From the NCBI GenBank assembly GCA_027484685.1, contig JAIXSO010000042.1, forward strand, positions 1 through 58,109: a stretch of 58,109 nucleotides of DNA, read 5' to 3'. A program made the translations under genes and the position numbers. The notes under the pieces were generated by a model. That model was not told where the DNA came from. It searched no databases and saw nothing but the letters and a program-made list of their open reading frames with translations. The stretch's first letter is position 1; every line of letters begins with the position of its first letter. The DNA is from Bacteroidota bacterium. GTDB lineage: Bacteria > Bacteroidota > Bacteroidia > UKL13-3. Below, piece by piece: positions 8,457 to 16,634 of the stretch.

Positions 8457-9662
8457 TTAATAGGTTTTTTCTTGTTCCGATTCTAAAATTTGATTCAATT
8501 CGGCTGCGTATTTTAAGCTACTGTCTTTAAACTGTTTATCAGTTAATTTCAGTTCCTTTTTGATGCAATTTTTTAAGTTATTGGCCAAATTTAATTGCTC
8601 ACCCAAATCTAAAATAAAGCCTAAAAAAGGTTCTTTTAAATCAGTATCGCACAGCGCAAAATCAAGCATTACATAAGCAAAATAATCTTTCAAGTTTTCT
8701 TCGCTGTTATCAATGCTGTCTTTTAATTCTTGGGTAATCATTACATTACTATTTACTTTAAAATCAGTAAAATACTGTCGGTATAAAGCTATGCAATACT
8801 CCGATTGTGTCCATTTTGGTTTTAGTACAATATCGACCAACTGCTTGGTAAAATTATATATTTCGGTTTTAGAAAACAGGTTTAATTGCTGCAAATTATT
8901 TTTACCAATTACCAATTTACCTATTTTTTCATAATAAGTAGCTGGCTCGTTTTGAAACATTTGCAACGATTTTGCCCTGATAAAAATTTCAGGATGCGTT
9001 TCGCCTTTGGCACCTTTTTCGGTTCTTTCTAAAATTTCATCGGCTTGTTTTAAATAACTTTCGGCCGATACTTTATCTAAACCTGTGTGTAGTTTTACCA
9101 AAGTGCCAATTACGGTATGTAAATCTCCGCACACTTTTAAAGCGCCTAAATCGCAATACAGTTCGGTGTAAAGTTGGTAAAGCCTAGCTGTTTCGTGGTA
9201 AAAAAGCTCACTGTGGTTGTCGTTTGCAATGGCGTTAATGATATTATTGGTAATTTCAAACTCGCGGTTTTCGGTATTATACAATAAAACATGCGACAGT
9301 TCGTGAGCCAAAAGCGCCAATAGTTCATCATTGGTCAATAATTTTAAAATACTGCCCGACAAAATAATGTGCGCCTCATTATCGAAAAAAACAATGGAAG
9401 CATTATTGCCATCGTAAGCCTGCGATTGGTAAATGGTAACAGGAATAATGATGCCTAACTTATCTTTGGCTTTATTTAACACCTCGTAAATTTGAGGTTC
9501 AGCCGCGGCATCAATCCTGTATACGTTTTTTAGCAAATCGGTTTTAAAAGCCTCGGCCTGCTCGTGCATTACAGTTGGTGTAGCAAACCAGTTCCAGGTT
9601 TTGGATTGCTTTTTAAAAAAATCGCGTAATTGTATTTGAAACGGAAATGGTTTTAAAATCAT
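8457..9662 (-). CDS. M48-like zinc metalloprotease, cytoplasmic
   Basis: 401 residues. The zinc motif HELSH lies at 120-124 within DELLALLAHELSHVLLYN. A likely third ligand and its partner lie in TELYCDLGA (E167, D171), the usual M48 spacing. Upstream strands NASIVFFDNEAHIILSG fit the beta edge of M48 peptidases. No signal peptide or transmembrane helix is seen, unlike HtpX, so it probably acts in the cytoplasm. The C-terminal ~200 residues are helical and unassigned. It sits between a Nudix-HTH regulator (15-base gap) and the giant helicase (7-base gap), so the three are almost certainly co-transcribed. It may process or release a partner, but no substrate can be named. Confidence 0.8.
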   Translation of the reverse strand: MILKPFPFQIQLRDFFKKQSKTWNWFATPTVMHEQAEAFKTDLLKNVYRIDAAAEPQIYEVLNKAKDKLGIIIPVTIYQSQAYDGNNASIVFFDNEAHIILSGSILKLLTNDELLALLAHELSHVLLYNTENREFEITNNIINAIANDNHSELFYHETARLYQLYTELYCDLGALKVCGDLHTVIGTLVKLHTGLDKVSAESYLKQADEILERTEKGAKGETHPEIFIRAKSLQMFQNEPATYYEKIGKLVIGKNNLQQLNLFSKTEIYNFTKQLVDIVLKPKWTQSEYCIALYRQYFTDFKVNSNVMITQELKDSIDNSEENLKDYFAYVMLDFALCDTDLKEPFLGFILDLGEQLNLANNLKNCIKKELKLTDKQFKDSSLKYAAELNQILESEQEKTY

Positions 9663-9677
9663 GGAATGTGGTGTTAA

Positions 9678-10370
9678 TTAGGCAAACTTTATATCAAAAT
9701 GAAAGCCTTCTTTTTCTAATAATTGGTATTTTTGTTTGTTAAATTTAAACAGTTTAGCTGGTCGGCCGGTGCCTTTGCCACCCATTTTATTGGTTTCTTC
9801 AATTACATTGTAACTTAAAAATTTCTTTCTAAAATTACGCCTATCAATTTCTTTGTTTAATAAAGTACAATACAAGTTTTCTAACTCCGAAAATAAAAAT
9901 TCTTCGGGCAATAAATCGAAACCAATAGGCTGATACGACAATTTATTTTTTAAACGTTCCAAAGCCACTTCAATTATTTTGTTATGGTCAAAACCCAATT
10001 TCGGAATGTTATAAATAGGAAACCATTGGGCATCGTCAGCATCGGTATCGGCTGTTAAATGCAGCTCGGTAGAGTTAACCAACGCAAAATACGCAACCGA
10101 AATAACTCTATCGCGTGGATCGCGGTTTATATCATCGCCAAAGGTATAAAGTTGTTCTAGGTAATTTACTTCAATGCCAGCTTCCTCTTTTAACTCGCGA
10201 GCTACCGCATCTTTTAAGGCTTCGTTATTTTGCACAAAACCACCAACCAACACCCAAGTATCTTTTAACAAACCAAACTTTTGTTTTACCAAAAGTACAT
10301 TTAAAGTATTATTGGAGTATCCAAACACAATAGCATCTACCGCTATTTTAATTTTTTGTTCTTGCCACAT
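9678..10370 (-). CDS. Nudix-HTH transcriptional regulator (NrtR/AraR-like)
   Basis: 230 residues from the ATG at 10370. A Nudix domain fills the first ~140 residues with a complete box G44-x5-E50-x7-R58-E-L-K-E-E-A-G-I66. The C-terminal ~80 residues form a winged-helix region (DRRNFRKKFLSYNVIEET, then GKGTGRPAKLFKFN), as in Nudix-related regulators that sense NAD-, ADP-ribose- or sugar-related ligands. A longer reading from a TTG at 10391 would run through a palindromic site, so the ATG is preferred. The gene heads the operon with the M48 protease and helicase. Because the Nudix box is intact, residual hydrolase activity is possible. Confidence 0.82.
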   Translation of the reverse strand: MWQEQKIKIAVDAIVFGYSNNTLNVLLVKQKFGLLKDTWVLVGGFVQNNEALKDAVARELKEEAGIEVNYLEQLYTFGDDINRDPRDRVISVAYFALVNSTELHLTADTDADDAQWFPIYNIPKLGFDHNKIIEVALERLKNKLSYQPIGFDLLPEEFLFSELENLYCTLLNKEIDRRNFRKKFLSYNVIEETNKMGGKGTGRPAKLFKFNKQKYQLLEKEGFHFDIKFA

Positions 10371-10373
10371 GTA

Positions 10374-10390
10374 TGTGTAAATAATACACA
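10374..10390. promoter_or_regulatory. Palindromic operator TGTGTA-N5-TACACA
   Basis: A perfect 6-base inverted repeat, TGTGTAAATAATACACA, lies three bases upstream of the Nudix-HTH start codon. Its position and symmetry suit autoregulation by that dimeric winged-helix protein, which would control the whole three-gene operon. The binding itself is inferred. Confidence 0.55.
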
Positions 10391-10467
10391 ATTATAGTTA
10401 ATTTTTTGAGTTGTTAATGTAAAATTTAGTTGTCTCACGCCTTGCGTGATTTAGTTGATGGTTGTTC

Positions 10468-10564
10468 GTTATTCGTTATTCGTTGACCGTTATTCGTTAT
10501 TCGTTATTCGTTATTCGTTATTCGTTATTCGTTATTCGTTATTCGTTATTCGTTATTCGTTATT
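10468..10564. repeat. Heptanucleotide tandem repeat (GTTATTC)n
   Basis: Roughly thirteen copies of the 7-base unit GTTATTC run head to tail. They are interrupted once near 10485-10489 (GACC) and are near-perfect afterwards. The unit is not a multiple of three and lies outside any gene. It is a microsatellite prone to slippage and sits between two divergently read genes. Confidence 0.9.
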
Positions 10565-10630
10565 AATTCCGCACGTGGTCATGCTGTAAGCATCTTCCTT
10601 GTTTTAGAAATAAAACTTTCCATTAGCTTT

Positions 10631-10663
10631 AACTTTGTCAAAGTTTAGAACTTTGACAAAGTT
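10631..10663. repeat. Double palindrome AACTTTGTCAAAGTT / AACTTTGACAAAGTT
   Basis: Two adjacent 15-base palindromes at 10631-10645 and 10649-10663 are separated by TAG. The second is the reverse complement of the first, so the pair can also form one larger hairpin. It looks like an interspersed REP-type element. Genome-wide copy number would show this. Confidence 0.75.
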
Positions 10664-10747
10664 TTTCCGCACCTTTTGATATTTTAAAAAGCAAATGAAT
10701 ATAATTGTACAAATAAAAATGCTAGACATTTTCGCAAAGGCAACAAT

Positions 10748-11188
10748 ATGACCATTAAAGAAAAATCGAAAAGACTTAATATTTACTTTTTAACCATAAC
10801 TATCATTTCTATTTTATGGATATTTTTGGGAAATAAAGAGATTGACAACTACGCTCCTGTGTTTTTTATGTTGTCAGGATTTCCTGTATTTTCAATTATA
10901 TATGTTTCATCAACCAAAAAGCTGGCAGCCTATGTTAAGCAAGTAAATATAGAATTATATAATAAACACAAAGGAATTGAAAGAGACATGAAGACTTACT
11001 CCATTCCTGTTACAAATGTTAGTATTTTTGGCAATAAGGAATTAGAAAAGGATTTTCTCAATATTCAAGATGAGGGAATTAAAGAAATGTATCTTTATAC
11101 AAAAAAATGTTCTAAATTTCAAATACTCTCATTTTTTGGAACTATTGTAATTGCTTTATTGTTATTTTTAAAAATGAATTTATTATAA
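10748..11188 (+). CDS. Small membrane protein, function unknown
   Basis: 146 residues with three likely membrane helices: residues ~12-29 (IYFLTITIISILWIFLG), ~38-58 (FFMLSGFPVFSIIYV) and ~123-143 (ILSFFGTIVIALLLFL). A charged cytoplasmic or periplasmic loop separates the second and third. I do not recognise the family. It stands alone and is convergent with rplT. Confidence 0.6.
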   Translation: MTIKEKSKRLNIYFLTITIISILWIFLGNKEIDNYAPVFFMLSGFPVFSIIYVSSTKKLAAYVKQVNIELYNKHKGIERDMKTYSIPVTNVSIFGNKELEKDFLNIQDEGIKEMYLYTKKCSKFQILSFFGTIVIALLLFLKMNLL

Positions 11189-11241
11189 TTTAAACCACAC
11201 TTTGAAAACCCATCAGCAAAAAAGTATAAAAACCACCAAAT

Positions 11242-11270
11242 AAAAAAGCCCACTATTGCTAGCGGGCTTT
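11242..11270 (-). terminator. Rho-independent terminator of the thrS-infC-rpmI-rplT operon
   Basis: The stem AAAGCCC / GGGCTTT (11245-11251 and 11264-11270), read on the minus strand, is followed by a run of T residues. It lies 34 bases past the rplT stop codon. Confidence 0.8.
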
Positions 11271-11303
11271 ATATATCGAAAAATTGTATTGTTAGTTAAA
11301 AAT

Positions 11304-11648
11304 TTATTTTACTTTTTCAACAATAGCTTTGAAAGCATCAGGATGATTCATTGCTAAATCAGCTAATACTTTACGGTTTAATCCTAAACCTTTTTTAGCT
11401 GCTAAACCAATAAATTGACTGTAGCTTAAACCATATTGACGAACACCTGCGTTAATACGCACGATCCAAAGTGCACGGAAATTACGTTTTTTGGTTTTTC
11501 TATCGCGGTAAGCATAATTTAGACCTTTGTCTATAGTATGTTTGGCGACTGTTAATACATTTTTTCTAGCTCCCCAGTAACCTTTGGCTAACTTTAGGAG
11601 TTTTTTTCTGCGCCTTCTTGAGGCTACTGAATTGACTGAACGTGGCAT
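11304..11648 (-). CDS. rplT: 50S ribosomal protein L20
   Basis: 114 residues, the standard length. The N-terminus [20 protein letters not shown] and the core [16 protein letters not shown] are diagnostic, followed by [21 protein letters not shown]20 binds 23S rRNA early in large-subunit assembly and in some bacteria represses its own operon. It is the last gene after rpmI, with an unusually long 178-base gap between the two, and is followed by a clear terminator. Confidence 0.97.
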   Translation of the reverse strand: MPRSVNSVASRRRRKKLLKLAKGYWGARKNVLTVAKHTIDKGLNYAYRDRKTKKRNFRALWIVRINAGVRQYGLSYSQFIGLAAKKGLGLNRKVLADLAMNHPDAFKAIVEKVK

Positions 11649-11826
11649 AATTTAATTTTAGTTTTTTGAACCTAAGCGATCACTTCGGTTAAGTGTGATT
11701 CTTTGGGGCTTTTGTTCGGGTTAATACTTGTTTTTAAACCGAGGTTGGGTTGGTATATTGTTAAATGGTTGGATTGTTATATTGTTAGAAAACAAATCCT
11801 AGCAACTGACAACCAACAACAGACAA
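11649..11826 (-). other. Long rpmI-rplT spacer with repeated motifs
   Basis: This 178-base gap is long for two genes that are usually almost adjacent. It contains repeated ATATTGTTA and TTGGATTG motifs and, on the other strand, CAACTGACAACCAACAACAG-like tracts. No open reading frame is seen. It could hold an internal promoter or an L20-responsive leader, or may just be expanded sequence. Confidence 0.4.
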
Positions 11827-12027
11827 CTACTTACCTATTCCCAATAAATTTTTAATCAACCCCATATCTGGAGTGCTAATGTAACCACCTTTGGTCAAGT
11901 TACGTTTGCGTTTAGTTGATTTTTTAGTTAAAATGTGACTTTTATAAGCTGAGCCTCTTTTAATTTTACCACTTGGAGTGGTTTTGAAGCGCTTTTTAGC
12001 CGCACTGTTTGTTTTTACTTTTGGCAT
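11827..12027 (-). CDS. rpmI: 50S ribosomal protein L35
   Basis: 66 residues beginning [20 protein letters not shown], the L35 signature, with the basic [20 protein letters not shown] region and a C-terminal KNLLGIGK. It is a small basic large-subunit protein. The position between infC (41-base gap) and rplT is the conserved bacterial order. Confidence 0.97.
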   Translation of the reverse strand: MPKVKTNSAAKKRFKTTPSGKIKRGSAYKSHILTKKSTKRKRNLTKGGYISTPDMGLIKNLLGIGK

Positions 12028-12068
12028 TTTAATCTCCGATTCTTTTTATACTTTACAATTTATCGATG

Positions 12069-12647
12069 CTATTTTTTAGGCTTAGGACTCATTATTAAAT
12101 TCATCTTTTTACCTTCTAATTTTGGCAACATATCTACCTTACCCCAATCAGAAAGTTTTTGAGCAAATTGTAATAACAATACCTCTCCTCTTTCTTTGTA
12201 CACAATAGAACGGCCTTTAAAAAATACATAAGCTTTCACTTTATGTCCTTCTTTTAAAAACTCTTCTGCATGTTTTAATTTAAAATCAAAATCATGGTCG
12301 TCAGTGTTGGGTCCAAAGCGTATTTCTTTAATATCCTGCTTTATTTGATTAGCTTTTGCTTCTTTAGCCTTCTTTCTGCGTTCAAACAAAAACTTTTTGT
12401 AATCAATTACTTTACAAACAGGCGGTTCTGCGTTTGGCGAAATTTCAACCAAATCTAATTCTTGTTCATCTGCAATTTCTAATGCACGCTGAATTGAATA
12501 TACGCCTGGTTCAATACCTTCAGCAATTAAACGCACTTCTTTAGCACGAATTTGCATGTTGATATTAAATTCTCCTTCACCTGGTTTCATTGGAAGTCTT
12601 CTTCCGCCAGGAACGTATGCCGATTTTTTTTTAGGTGGTAATGCCAA
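12069..12647 (-). CDS. infC: Translation initiation factor IF-3, UUG start
   Basis: 192 residues from a TTG codon. The N-domain ([20 protein letters not shown]) is joined by the linker helix [17 protein letters not shown] to the C-domain ([20 protein letters not shown], ending [12 protein letters not shown]). IF-3 binds the 30S subunit, blocks premature 50S joining and proofreads start codons. No ATG is available at the N-terminus. The alternative is an internal ATG at 12590 that would remove 19 residues. A non-AUG start fits the known autoregulation of infC by start-codon discrimination. The gene lies 6 bases after thrS. Confidence 0.93.
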   Translation of the reverse strand: MALPPKKKSAYVPGGRRLPMKPGEGEFNINMQIRAKEVRLIAEGIEPGVYSIQRALEIADEQELDLVEISPNAEPPVCKVIDYKKFLFERRKKAKEAKANQIKQDIKEIRFGPNTDDHDFDFKLKHAEEFLKEGHKVKAYVFFKGRSIVYKERGEVLLLQFAQKLSDWGKVDMLPKLEGKKMNLIMSPKPKK

Positions 12648-12653
12648 TCTTTT

Positions 12654-14585
12654 TTATTTTTTTATTGTTAGTTGTTCTTTTAAATAATTTATAAAATCAT
12701 CCAATTTCATTTTACCCAAATCTTCGCCTCCGTGCTTGCGCACCGATACGCTGTCTTCAGCCATTTCTTGCTCACCAATGATAAGCATAAATGGCGTTTT
12801 TTTGGTTTCGGCATCACGAATTTTCTTTCCTATTTTTTCGTTTCTGTCGTCAAATGAGCCGCGAATATCATTTATTTTTAGCAAATCCAAAACTTTTTGT
12901 GCATAGTCATGATACTTTTCACTAATTGGTAACAAAGCAAATGGCTCAGGAGTTAACCAAAGTGGGAAATTTCCAGCACAATGTTCAATTAACACAGCCA
13001 CAAATCTTTCCAACGAACCAAATGGTGCACGGTGAATCATAACTGGGCGGTGTTTTAAATTATCGCTTCCGGTATATTCTAGTTCAAAACGCTCAGGTAA
13101 ATTATAATCTACCTGAATGGTTCCAAGTTGCCATTTTCTACCAATGGCATCTTTTACCATAAAATCTAATTTAGGCCCGTAAAAAGCAGCTTCGCCTAAT
13201 TCAACCACAGTGGTTAAACCTTTTTCGGCTGCCGATTCAATAATAGCACTTTCGGCCAATGCCCAATTTTCGTCAGAACCAATGTATTTGGTTTTGTTTT
13301 CAGGATCGCGTAATGAAATTTGAGCAGTAAAGTCTTGGAAATCTAATGCTTTAAATACATAAAGCACCAAATCAATTACTTTACAAAACTCTTCTTTTAC
13401 TTGATCAGGACGGCAAAATAAATGCGCATCATCTTGAGTAAAGCCACGTACACGGGTTAAACCATGTAATTCGCCTGCTTGTTCGTAACGGTAAACAGTT
13501 CCAAACTCTGCATAACGCACTGGTAAATCTTTATACGATTTTGGCGATGCTTTATAAATTTCGCAATGATGCGGACAGTTCATTGGTTTTAAGAAAAACT
13601 CTTCGCCTTCGCGCGGAGTAGCTATTGGCTGAAACGAATCAGCACCATATTTTTCGTAATGGCCAGATGTAATGTATAAATTTTTGTTTCCAATATGCGG
13701 AGTAATAACTGGTAAATAACCAGCTGCTACTTGTGCTTTTTGTAAAAATTGAACCAAACGCTCACGCAAAGCAGCGCCTTTAGGCAACCATAATGGTAAA
13801 CCCATGCCTACTTTTTCAGAAAAAGTAAATAGTTCTAATTCTTTTCCTAATTTTCTATGGTCGCGTTTTTTTGCTTCTTCAAGCATTAACAAATGCGCAT
13901 CTAACTCTGCTTTTTTAGGGAAAGTAATACCGTAAATACGAGTTAATTGTTTATTTTTTTCGTTTCCGCGCCAGTATGCACCAGCTACCGAAGTAAGTTT
14001 CAAGGCCTTGATAAATCCAGTGTTTGGAATATGTGGCCCACGGCATAAATCGGTAAAATTTCCTTGGGTATAAAAAGTAATGGTACCATCTGCTAAATCT
14101 TGCAAAAGTTCTAACTTGTACTCATCACTTTTTTCGGTAAAATAGCTAATGGCATCAGCCTTGCTTACTTCCTGGCGGTTGTATACGCTGCTTTGCTTGG
14201 CTAATTCCATCATTTTGTCTTCTACCTTTTTTAGGTCTTCTGTCGAAAATGATTGTCCGTTAAAATCAACATCGTAGTAAAAACCACTTTCTAAAGCAGG
14301 TCCAATTCCAAATTTAACTCCTGGATAAAGGGCTTCTAAGGCTTCGGCCATTAAATGTGCCGATGAGTGCCACATGGTTTGTTTTCCTTCTAAATCGTTC
14401 CAAGTTAAAAGGGTTAAAGAAGCATCATCGTTAATTGGGCGCGTAGCATCTACAGTTTGCCCATTTACTTTTGCTGCTAATACATTTCTAGCCAATCCTT
14501 CACTAATTGATTTGGCTACGTCTAAGGCGGTTGCTCCCCGTTCATACGAGCGAACGGAACCGTCTGGTAAAGTTATATTTATCAT
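12654..14585 (-). CDS. thrS: Threonyl-tRNA synthetase
   Basis: About 643 residues from the ATG at 14585 (a TTG 12 bases upstream is rejected because the product then begins MPALM before INITLPDGS). Domains in order are: TGS (first ~60), the editing domain with [11 protein letters not shown], the class II catalytic core with motif 2 and zinc residues ([11 protein letters not shown]), [17 protein letters not shown], motif 3 ([13 protein letters not shown]), and a C-terminal anticodon-binding domain. It charges tRNA-Thr. It is the first gene of the thrS-infC-rpmI-rplT operon. Confidence 0.97.
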   Translation of the reverse strand: MINITLPDGSVRSYERGATALDVAKSISEGLARNVLAAKVNGQTVDATRPINDDASLTLLTWNDLEGKQTMWHSSAHLMAEALEALYPGVKFGIGPALESGFYYDVDFNGQSFSTEDLKKVEDKMMELAKQSSVYNRQEVSKADAISYFTEKSDEYKLELLQDLADGTITFYTQGNFTDLCRGPHIPNTGFIKALKLTSVAGAYWRGNEKNKQLTRIYGITFPKKAELDAHLLMLEEAKKRDHRKLGKELELFTFSEKVGMGLPLWLPKGAALRERLVQFLQKAQVAAGYLPVITPHIGNKNLYITSGHYEKYGADSFQPIATPREGEEFFLKPMNCPHHCEIYKASPKSYKDLPVRYAEFGTVYRYEQAGELHGLTRVRGFTQDDAHLFCRPDQVKEEFCKVIDLVLYVFKALDFQDFTAQISLRDPENKTKYIGSDENWALAESAIIESAAEKGLTTVVELGEAAFYGPKLDFMVKDAIGRKWQLGTIQVDYNLPERFELEYTGSDNLKHRPVMIHRAPFGSLERFVAVLIEHCAGNFPLWLTPEPFALLPISEKYHDYAQKVLDLLKINDIRGSFDDRNEKIGKKIRDAETKKTPFMLIIGEQEMAEDSVSVRKHGGEDLGKMKLDDFINYLKEQLTIKK

Positions 14586-14640
14586 AAGGGCGGGCAAGAT
14601 AAGTTTTTATGATTAGTATTAAAAGAATAAAATATGAATT

Positions 14641-14789
14641 GCGGAATGCGGAGTGACAAAAGTGCGAAGTAAATTTCTATTGCTTGTCCGTTGTTGTGTC
14701 TCCAGACCAACAACAAAATGCGGAATGCGGAGTGACAATAACGCGAGGCGTGAGCGAAGTAAATTTCTATTGCTTGTCCATTGTTGCGT
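14641..14789. repeat. Imperfect ~60-bp direct duplication
   Basis: The two copies share TGCGGAATGCGGAGTGACAA at the start and AAATTTCTATTGCTTGTCC followed by TTGTTG at the end. The second copy carries a short insertion (around CGAGGCGTGAG) before GCGAAGT. The GCGAAGTAAATTTC block suggests an interspersed genomic repeat, and here it is duplicated in tandem. Confidence 0.75.
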
Positions 14790-14873
14790 TTAAAGACTAG
14801 CCACGAAGTTTAAATGTAAAATCAATTATTTGTTGTTATTTATGATAAAATTATTGATAAACAATAAATATAA

Positions 14874-14901
14874 TTTGTTTTATAATAAATTTTTACTTTT
14901 G
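14874..14901 (+). promoter_or_regulatory. Bacteroidota-type promoter (TTTG ... TACTTTTG)
   Basis: TACTTTTG at 14894-14901 is an exact match to the TAnnTTTG element of Bacteroidota sigma factors. An upstream TTTG lies at 14874-14877, 16 bases away, slightly short of the usual spacing. It lies 27 bases before the ATG of the DUF2975 gene. Confidence 0.6.
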
Positions 14902-14928
14902 TTTGCATCACACTAATAAATATAAATT

Positions 14929-15612
14929 ATGAACCCACTCAAATTATTTTTAAAACTTTCTTTACTACAGAAAGTGCTATTTTGTTTAGCTAGTTTTTTC
15001 ATGATTAAAGGTATAACACAAATATACCAACATGACTTTTTCATTAAAAACTCAAACGATAATTTACAGCATAATGTCTATATACTTTTAAATGACAATA
15101 AAATTATTAATATCGATACAACATTCAATAAAACATTAGAAAAAGAAAATTATTCTACTTCTAAATTTGAAAATGTTACTTTAAATTATACTTATGAAAT
15201 GCCCTATTTAAGTATTAGTTATAAAGATAAATCGGAATACGTATTTTCGAAATTATGGTTTTATTATTTTCTACATGAAATATTTGTTATTTCTGAAATG
15301 TTAATACTCATACTTATTATGATTATAGTTTTAGCTGTTAAACAAAATAATTTATTCAACAAAACTGTAATTATTTGTTGTAAAATAATTGCTTGCATAC
15401 TCATATCAGTAGCAATAACACATATTACTCAAGACTATATTTTAAAAAGCTATTTGCATGAAAACTTTTTCGGGAAATTGGGAGAATTAAACATTCATTC
15501 AAAAGCAAAAAATATCTTCTCTCCTTTATTTTTTGCACTAGTAATTTTCATACTAATTGATGTTTTTAAAAAAGGAAATAAAATTGAACAAGAAAACGAC
15601 TTAACCATTTAA
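14929..15612 (+). CDS. DUF2975-family membrane protein
   Basis: 227 residues with four likely membrane segments, near residues 12-30 (VLFCLASFFMIKGI), 118-143 (FVISEMLILILIMIIVLA), 150-168 (VIICCKIIACILISVAI) and 198-216 (LFFALVIFILIDVF). It ends with the family-typical acidic tail EQENDLTI. DUF2975 proteins are commonly encoded just before a small XRE-type regulator, as here (4-base gap). The role is unknown; a membrane partner or sensor of the regulator is a reasonable guess. Confidence 0.75.
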   Translation: MNPLKLFLKLSLLQKVLFCLASFFMIKGITQIYQHDFFIKNSNDNLQHNVYILLNDNKIINIDTTFNKTLEKENYSTSKFENVTLNYTYEMPYLSISYKDKSEYVFSKLWFYYFLHEIFVISEMLILILIMIIVLAVKQNNLFNKTVIICCKIIACILISVAITHITQDYILKSYLHENFFGKLGELNIHSKAKNIFSPLFFALVIFILIDVFKKGNKIEQENDLTI

Positions 15613-15616
15613 AAAT

Positions 15617-15820
15617 ATGCCAATAATAGTTAACCTAGATGTAATGATGGCTAAACGCAAAATGAGTTTAAACGAGCTATCTGAGAAAGTAGATATAACA
15701 CTTTCAAACCTTTCTATTTTAAAAACTGGCAAAGCTAAAGCCATTCGTTTTAGTACGTTAGAAAGTTTATGCAAAGCTTTGGATTGCCAACCAGCCGATA
15801 TTTTGGAGTTTATCAAATAA
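15617..15820 (+). CDS. Small XRE-family transcriptional regulator (YozG-like)
   Basis: 67 residues, almost entirely a Cro/CI helix-turn-helix: NLDVMMAKRKMSLNELSEK, then ITLSNLSILKTGKAKAIRFS and LESLCKALDCQPADILEF. The length and CQPADILEF ending match the small regulators coupled to DUF2975 genes. It is probably co-transcribed with the membrane protein and may regulate the pair. Confidence 0.85.
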   Translation: MPIIVNLDVMMAKRKMSLNELSEKVDITLSNLSILKTGKAKAIRFSTLESLCKALDCQPADILEFIK

Positions 15821-15882
15821 AATTTTCAACAATGTAATTCTATAAAACATTAAACATACTTTTGATATTAAAACAACTGCAC

Positions 15883-16518
15883 ATGAAAGCTACCGTAACA
15901 TATTTTCTTATTTTAATGCTTGTAATGTTTTACTTAGTTAGCTGTAAAAATGAACAGAAAAATACCATAGAAACTGTGTTTTTTACTCAAGATTCACTTT
16001 ATAAAATAACATTCGCTAAGCCATTAGAATTAGATACTTTTTATTCTTGGGATAAAGGAGGCTGTTATGGTTGTGATGATAAGAATAAAAATTGTTTTTC
16101 AAAATCAAAATTCCCAATAGAAAAAATTAGTGGTATGGTATCCAATGATTATGCTGATAGTACTTATAGACTTATTATAGAACACATTGATCATTTTAAA
16201 TGTAAATCAACTTACAATTTTGAGCTTTCACCAAGAATTCGGAAAAATCATTTAACAGATTTGAAAAATAGGTATGCAGAAGCCGATACTTTATTTATTG
16301 AAAATATTAAACTAAATAACACTGAAACAAGAATAGAAGCATATAAAACCAAAGATCATGAATCAGATTCGAATTGGAGATATTTTGTCCACGCAATTTC
16401 AGAAATAGATAGTAACCTTATTGTTTTCACTGCTGATTGCAAATCCAAAAATTGTGATGGATTTATCAATCGATTTGAAAAAACAATAAAATCAATAAAA
16501 ATTGAGAGGTTTAAATGA
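15883..16518 (+). CDS. Predicted lipoprotein, function unknown
   Basis: About 211 residues from the ATG at 15883 (a TTG at 15862 is less likely). A lipoprotein signal is clear: hydrophobic TYFLILMLVMFYLVSC followed by KNEQKN, with the lipidated Cys after LVS. The mature part has a cysteine-rich patch, GGCYGCDDKNKNC, that could form disulfides or bind metal. I do not recognise the domain. It is followed by a bidirectional terminator. Confidence 0.65.
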   Translation: MKATVTYFLILMLVMFYLVSCKNEQKNTIETVFFTQDSLYKITFAKPLELDTFYSWDKGGCYGCDDKNKNCFSKSKFPIEKISGMVSNDYADSTYRLIIEHIDHFKCKSTYNFELSPRIRKNHLTDLKNRYAEADTLFIENIKLNNTETRIEAYKTKDHESDSNWRYFVHAISEIDSNLIVFTADCKSKNCDGFINRFEKTIKSIKIERFK

Positions 16519-16570
16519 AACAACTGTTTTAAAAAATAAAGATTTGTGATTTTATCAATTTACTAAAATA

Positions 16571-16606
16571 AAAAAAACGCTTACCCATTGCTGGGTAAGC
16601 GCTTTT
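16571..16606. terminator. Bidirectional terminator
   Basis: A 9-base stem, CGCTTACCC (16578-16586) / GGGTAAGCG (16593-16601), is flanked by a run of A on the left and TTTT on the right. It can serve both the rightward lipoprotein gene and the leftward LruC gene, which converge here. Confidence 0.85.
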
Positions 16607-16634
16607 AACTATAAAACTTAAAACATGAAATTTA

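Larger units (their letters stand above)
10391..10747. other. Repeat-rich intergenic region
   Basis: These 357 bases separate the Nudix operon (leftward) from a rightward membrane-protein gene. I see no gene here. The stretch holds a heptamer tandem repeat, a double palindrome and a weak candidate promoter for the rightward gene: TTTG at 10675-10678 and TATAATTG at 10700-10707. Confidence 0.6.
14586..14928. other. Divergent intergenic region, thrS to the DUF2975 gene
   Basis: No gene is seen in these 343 bases. They contain a direct duplication (14641-14698 and 14720-14789), then a very AT-rich stretch that carries a promoter for the rightward gene. Confidence 0.6.

Noticed and set aside
10468-10564. 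CRISPR array
   Set aside because: The unit is 7 bases without spacers, so it is a microsatellite.
14586-14928. T-box or other riboswitch upstream of thrS
   Set aside because: No T-box-like specifier or antiterminator is seen, and such leaders are not typical of Bacteroidota.
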